From Nitrospirota bacterium (lineage in GTDB: Bacteria > Nitrospirota > Nitrospiria > Nitrospirales > Nitrospiraceae): a stretch of DNA of 55,292 nucleotides. Position numbers and translations under genes: made by a program. This document shows, piece by piece, positions 53,200-55,292 of the stretch (the stretch's first letter is position 1; every line of letters begins with the position of its first letter). Under the pieces are notes generated by a model. The model was not told where the DNA came from, searched no databases, and saw nothing but the letters and a program-made list of their open reading frames with translations. Location of the stretch: contig JACQQM010000110.1 in NCBI GenBank assembly GCA_016207025.1, positions 1-55,292 on the forward strand, in the 5' to 3' direction.

Positions 53200-53856
53200 A
53201 TGAGCGCCATCCGTCGCTCTCTCGCTCCCTCCTTGCTTCTCAGTTTAGCGCTCACCATGCTTGCCCAGGCTCCGAGCGGGGCAGAAGAGATGACCGTGAT
53301 CGCGGTAGCCCCACGGGTAGGCGAAGGCGGTGACTCTCCTTTGCGTGCCCAGGCTCTCGGCAGTAGAGAAGGGATGACCTTGATCAGGGTAGGCCCCCGA
53401 GTAGGCATCGGCGGCGACTCTCCTCTAGGCGAGGAGCAAAAGGCAAACTTCCAGCAGTATGACGTCGCCGCGCTCTTTCGGCTCCCTTGGGGAAGGCAGG
53501 AATGGGCCTCCGGCTTGAAATTCGACACGAGACTGCTGACCACTGCAGGGGAGCTTGCCGCGGCAGGGCAAACTAGCGTGATGGCTACCATGGTCCCTCT
53601 CCTTGCCGTGAGTAGCCGGAACGACGGAATATCCGTCGACATAGGGGTCGGCGGGGGACTGTTCAGCAACTACAACTTTGGAGTTCAAAATTTCGGCGGT
53701 CCATTTCAGATCGTTGGCACGGTCGGCATTGGGTTTCATCTGTTCCCTAATTTTCATGCAGGCTATCGGTTTCAACACTTCTCCGACGCGGGTATCTACG
53801 GTCCGACCAGCTTGGGGGCGGATATGCACATACTTGAATTGAGCTACCCTTTTTGA
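53200..53856 (+). CDS. PagL-type lipid A 3-O-deacylase, 218 aa
   Basis: A signal peptide (SLLLSLALTMLAQAPSGA) leads into an outer-membrane beta-barrel of the PagL/acyloxyacyl hydrolase family. The catalytic His-Ser lies in GYRFQHFSDAGIYGP (about residues 191-193), and the C-terminus ILELSYPF is a barrel end ending in Phe. It should remove the 3-O acyl chain of lipid A. The N-terminus has an unusual tandem duplication: MTVIAVAPRVGEGGDSPL then MTLIRVGPRVGIGGDSPL, doubling the first barrel strand region. Confidence 0.85.
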   Translation: MSAIRRSLAPSLLLSLALTMLAQAPSGAEEMTVIAVAPRVGEGGDSPLRAQALGSREGMTLIRVGPRVGIGGDSPLGEEQKANFQQYDVAALFRLPWGRQEWASGLKFDTRLLTTAGELAAAGQTSVMATMVPLLAVSSRNDGISVDIGVGGGLFSNYNFGVQNFGGPFQIVGTVGIGFHLFPNFHAGYRFQHFSDAGIYGPTSLGADMHILELSYPF

Positions 53857-54004
53857 CGCAGCTACACTTCAAGCCTGGTTTCGCAAACTCTTCGCCGAGC
53901 CGCTCCCAATACGGACCAACCGAAATGAAGGTCATCGCCCCATTCATCAGAACCTCCACGCTGCCATCCCTGGCCCGGGCGCGTGGCGTCTGAGTTTCGG
54001 CCAC
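53747..54004 (-). CDS. Possible small protein, C-terminus uncertain
   Basis: The N-terminal half (MAETQTPRARARDGSVEVLMNGAMTFISVGPYWERLGEEFAKPGLKCSC) looks like a genuine small protein. The last 36 residues are low in structure and antisense to the PagL-like gene, so the true gene may have lost its stop or be a remnant. It is divergent from the molybdopterin oxidoreductase. Confidence 0.35.
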   Translation of the reverse strand: MAETQTPRARARDGSVEVLMNGAMTFISVGPYWERLGEEFAKPGLKCSCVKKGSSIQVCAYPPPSWSDRRYPRRRSVETDSLHEN

Positions 54005-54068
54005 TCGGGCGGCCTAAGGGCTATGGGAGTGCTACAATAGCAGCCAGCAGACAGGAGAAGTCGGAACT

Positions 54069-55292
54069 ATGGCTGACGCTCGAGCACACGGGAAACGATC
54101 AGGCGAGCGGCACTGGGTGAGCTGGGTGCCCTTTGGGCTACACCAGCAGCATCCGAACAACTACAAGGACATCCTCGACGCGGTCTGGGAAAACCGTGAC
54201 AACCTCGGGTATGCCTACCGGATTCTGCGTGACGGTTGTTGTGACGGGTGCTCGCTCGGCACGACGGGCATGCACGACTGGACGATGAAGGATGTGCACC
54301 TGTGCTGGGTGCGGTTGCAATTACTGCGGCTCAACACGATGCCGGCCATGAACTGGCATCTGCTCGAAGATATAACACCGCTGCGCCACATGACCGGGAA
54401 AGCGCTCCGGAACCTCGGGCGCCTGTGCGTGCCGATGACCCGGCGTCGCGGGGACACAGGTTTCCGGCGCGTCTCCTGGGAGGAGGCCATCCGGCTCATC
54501 GCCGAGCGGATTCGCGCCACCGATCCCCATCGCCTTGGCTGGTTCCTCACCGCCCGCGGCTTGACCAACGAGGCGTACTACGCCCATCAGAAGGTGGCCC
54601 GCTTCATCGGCACCAATCACGTCGATACCAGCGCGCGCGTGTGCCATGCCCCGAGCACCGCGGCGCTCAAAGACACCGTCGGCTGTTCGGCGACCACCTG
54701 CTCCTATACGGATTGGATCGGCAGCGACCTCTTGGTCTTTGTCGGCGCCAACGTCGCCAACAACCAGCCGGTCTCGTTAAAGTACCTCTACTATGCGAAG
54801 AAGGCCGGCACCAAGATCTTCGTGGTCAATCCGTTTGTCGAGCCCGGCATGGAGCGGTACTGGATTCCCTCGGTAGCAGAGAGTGCCCTGTTCGGGACGA
54901 AGCTCGCCGACGCCTTCTTCCACATCCACATCGGCGGCGACATTCCGTTCTTCTACGGCGTGCTCAAGCATCTGGTCGAGCACGACTGGATCGATCGCGG
55001 ATTCATTGCCACCCGGACCGTCGGCTGGGAAGCGCTGGAAACGAAAGTGCGCGCCTTGCCCTGGGAGAGCCTCGAACGCGGGGCGGGCGTGACTCGCCGC
55101 GAGATGTACCGCTTCGCGGAGACCTTCGGTCGTGCCCGCCATGCGATCGTCGTGTGGAGCATGGGTATCACCCAACATCGGTACGGCACCGACAACGTCA
55201 AGGCGATCGTGAACCTGCAACTCGCCCGCGGGAACGTCGGCCGGCCGCATACCGGACTCATGCCGATCCGCGGGCACAGCGGGGTGCAGGGC
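54069..55292 (+). CDS. FdhF/YdeP-family molybdopterin oxidoreductase (partial)
   Basis: The open frame continues past the window end, so it is absent from the ORF track. The first 408 residues include the iron-sulfur region DGCCDGCSLGTTGMHDW and HLCWVRL, the domain II motif RRVSWEEAIRLIAERI, the substrate/cofactor region ARVCHAPSTAALKDTVG, DWIGSDLLVFVGANVANNQPV and the MGD-binding SMGITQHRYGTDNVKAIVNLQLARGNVGRP. This is the YdeP-like branch of formate dehydrogenase alpha subunits. The residue ligating Mo cannot be assigned. AGGAGA precedes the ATG. Confidence 0.88.
   Translation, partial: MADARAHGKRSGERHWVSWVPFGLHQQHPNNYKDILDAVWENRDNLGYAYRILRDGCCDGCSLGTTGMHDWTMKDVHLCWVRLQLLRLNTMPAMNWHLLEDITPLRHMTGKALRNLGRLCVPMTRRRGDTGFRRVSWEEAIRLIAERIRATDPHRLGWFLTARGLTNEAYYAHQKVARFIGTNHVDTSARVCHAPSTAALKDTVGCSATTCSYTDWIGSDLLVFVGANVANNQPVSLKYLYYAKKAGTKIFVVNPFVEPGMERYWIPSVAESALFGTKLADAFFHIHIGGDIPFFYGVLKHLVEHDWIDRGFIATRTVGWEALETKVRALPWESLERGAGVTRREMYRFAETFGRARHAIVVWSMGITQHRYGTDNVKAIVNLQLARGNVGRPHTGLMPIRGHSGVQG

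Overview
The window is about 55 kb of a GC-rich bacterial chromosome, lower in GC at roughly 1-4.1 kb and 37.9-39.2 kb. The gene set suggests a Nitrospirota (Nitrospira-like) organism: paired SUMF1-type proteins, a heme-copper-oxidase-like 12-TM protein behind thiD, tiny zinc-ribbon and DUF2934 proteins, an ECF sigma/molybdoenzyme operon, an AGXT-like aminotransferase and several PAS hybrid kinases. This assignment comes from recognising families, not from a marker gene. No rRNA, tRNA or CRISPR array was seen.

Layout. 0.5-4.1 kb is an accessory stretch of very small genes: DUF5678, a retropepsin-like protease, DUF2283, a YgiT-type zinc finger, a broken BECR-type toxin with DUF2283, and HicBA. 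Two truncated 5' copies of thiD are interleaved with the last two modules, and the complete thiD follows. 4.9-8.7 kb holds membrane proteins and a VWA lipoprotein. 8.7-12 kb is a minus-strand run of small, mostly hypothetical genes. 12.3-17.7 kb holds an alpha/beta hydrolase, a second SUMF1 protein, two methyltransferases (one PrmA), a MOSC protein, a MITE-like element and a DUF3015 lipoprotein. 17.7-22.4 kb is a long Lhr helicase carrying in-frame repeat DNA. 22.6-37.8 kb holds two hybrid histidine kinases (one with an RmuC-like N-terminus), a CPBP protease, an aminotransferase, a heme-binding DUF3365 protein, an amidohydrolase, a J-domain protein, an MFS transporter, a DUF72 protein and a DHH-CBS-CCA tRNA nucleotidyltransferase.

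38-39.1 kb is a compact operon of three DsrE-like proteins. 39.2-46.9 kb is a minus-strand series, read from right to left: ECF sigma, zinc anti-sigma, sulfite-oxidase-family molybdoenzyme, TVP38 membrane protein, FAD/NAD(P) disulfide oxidoreductase, DUF3047, DUF547, ferritin-like protein and TIGR04283 glycosyltransferase. It looks like a stress-inducible redox or envelope regulon. 47-55 kb holds a sulfite-oxidase-like pseudogene, a kinase-M23-aminotransferase fusion, SixA, a GYD protein, a small membrane protein, a PagL-type lipid A deacylase and the start of an FdhF/YdeP-family molybdopterin oxidoreductase that runs off the end.

The most unusual signals are (i) the nested thiD 5' fragments with toxin-antitoxin cargo, which read like two successive integrations into the same thiD codon, and (ii) a family of degenerate 7-bp-periodic repeats, most of them hairpin-forming, at gene ends, sometimes supplying stop codons, start codons or C-terminal coding sequence.
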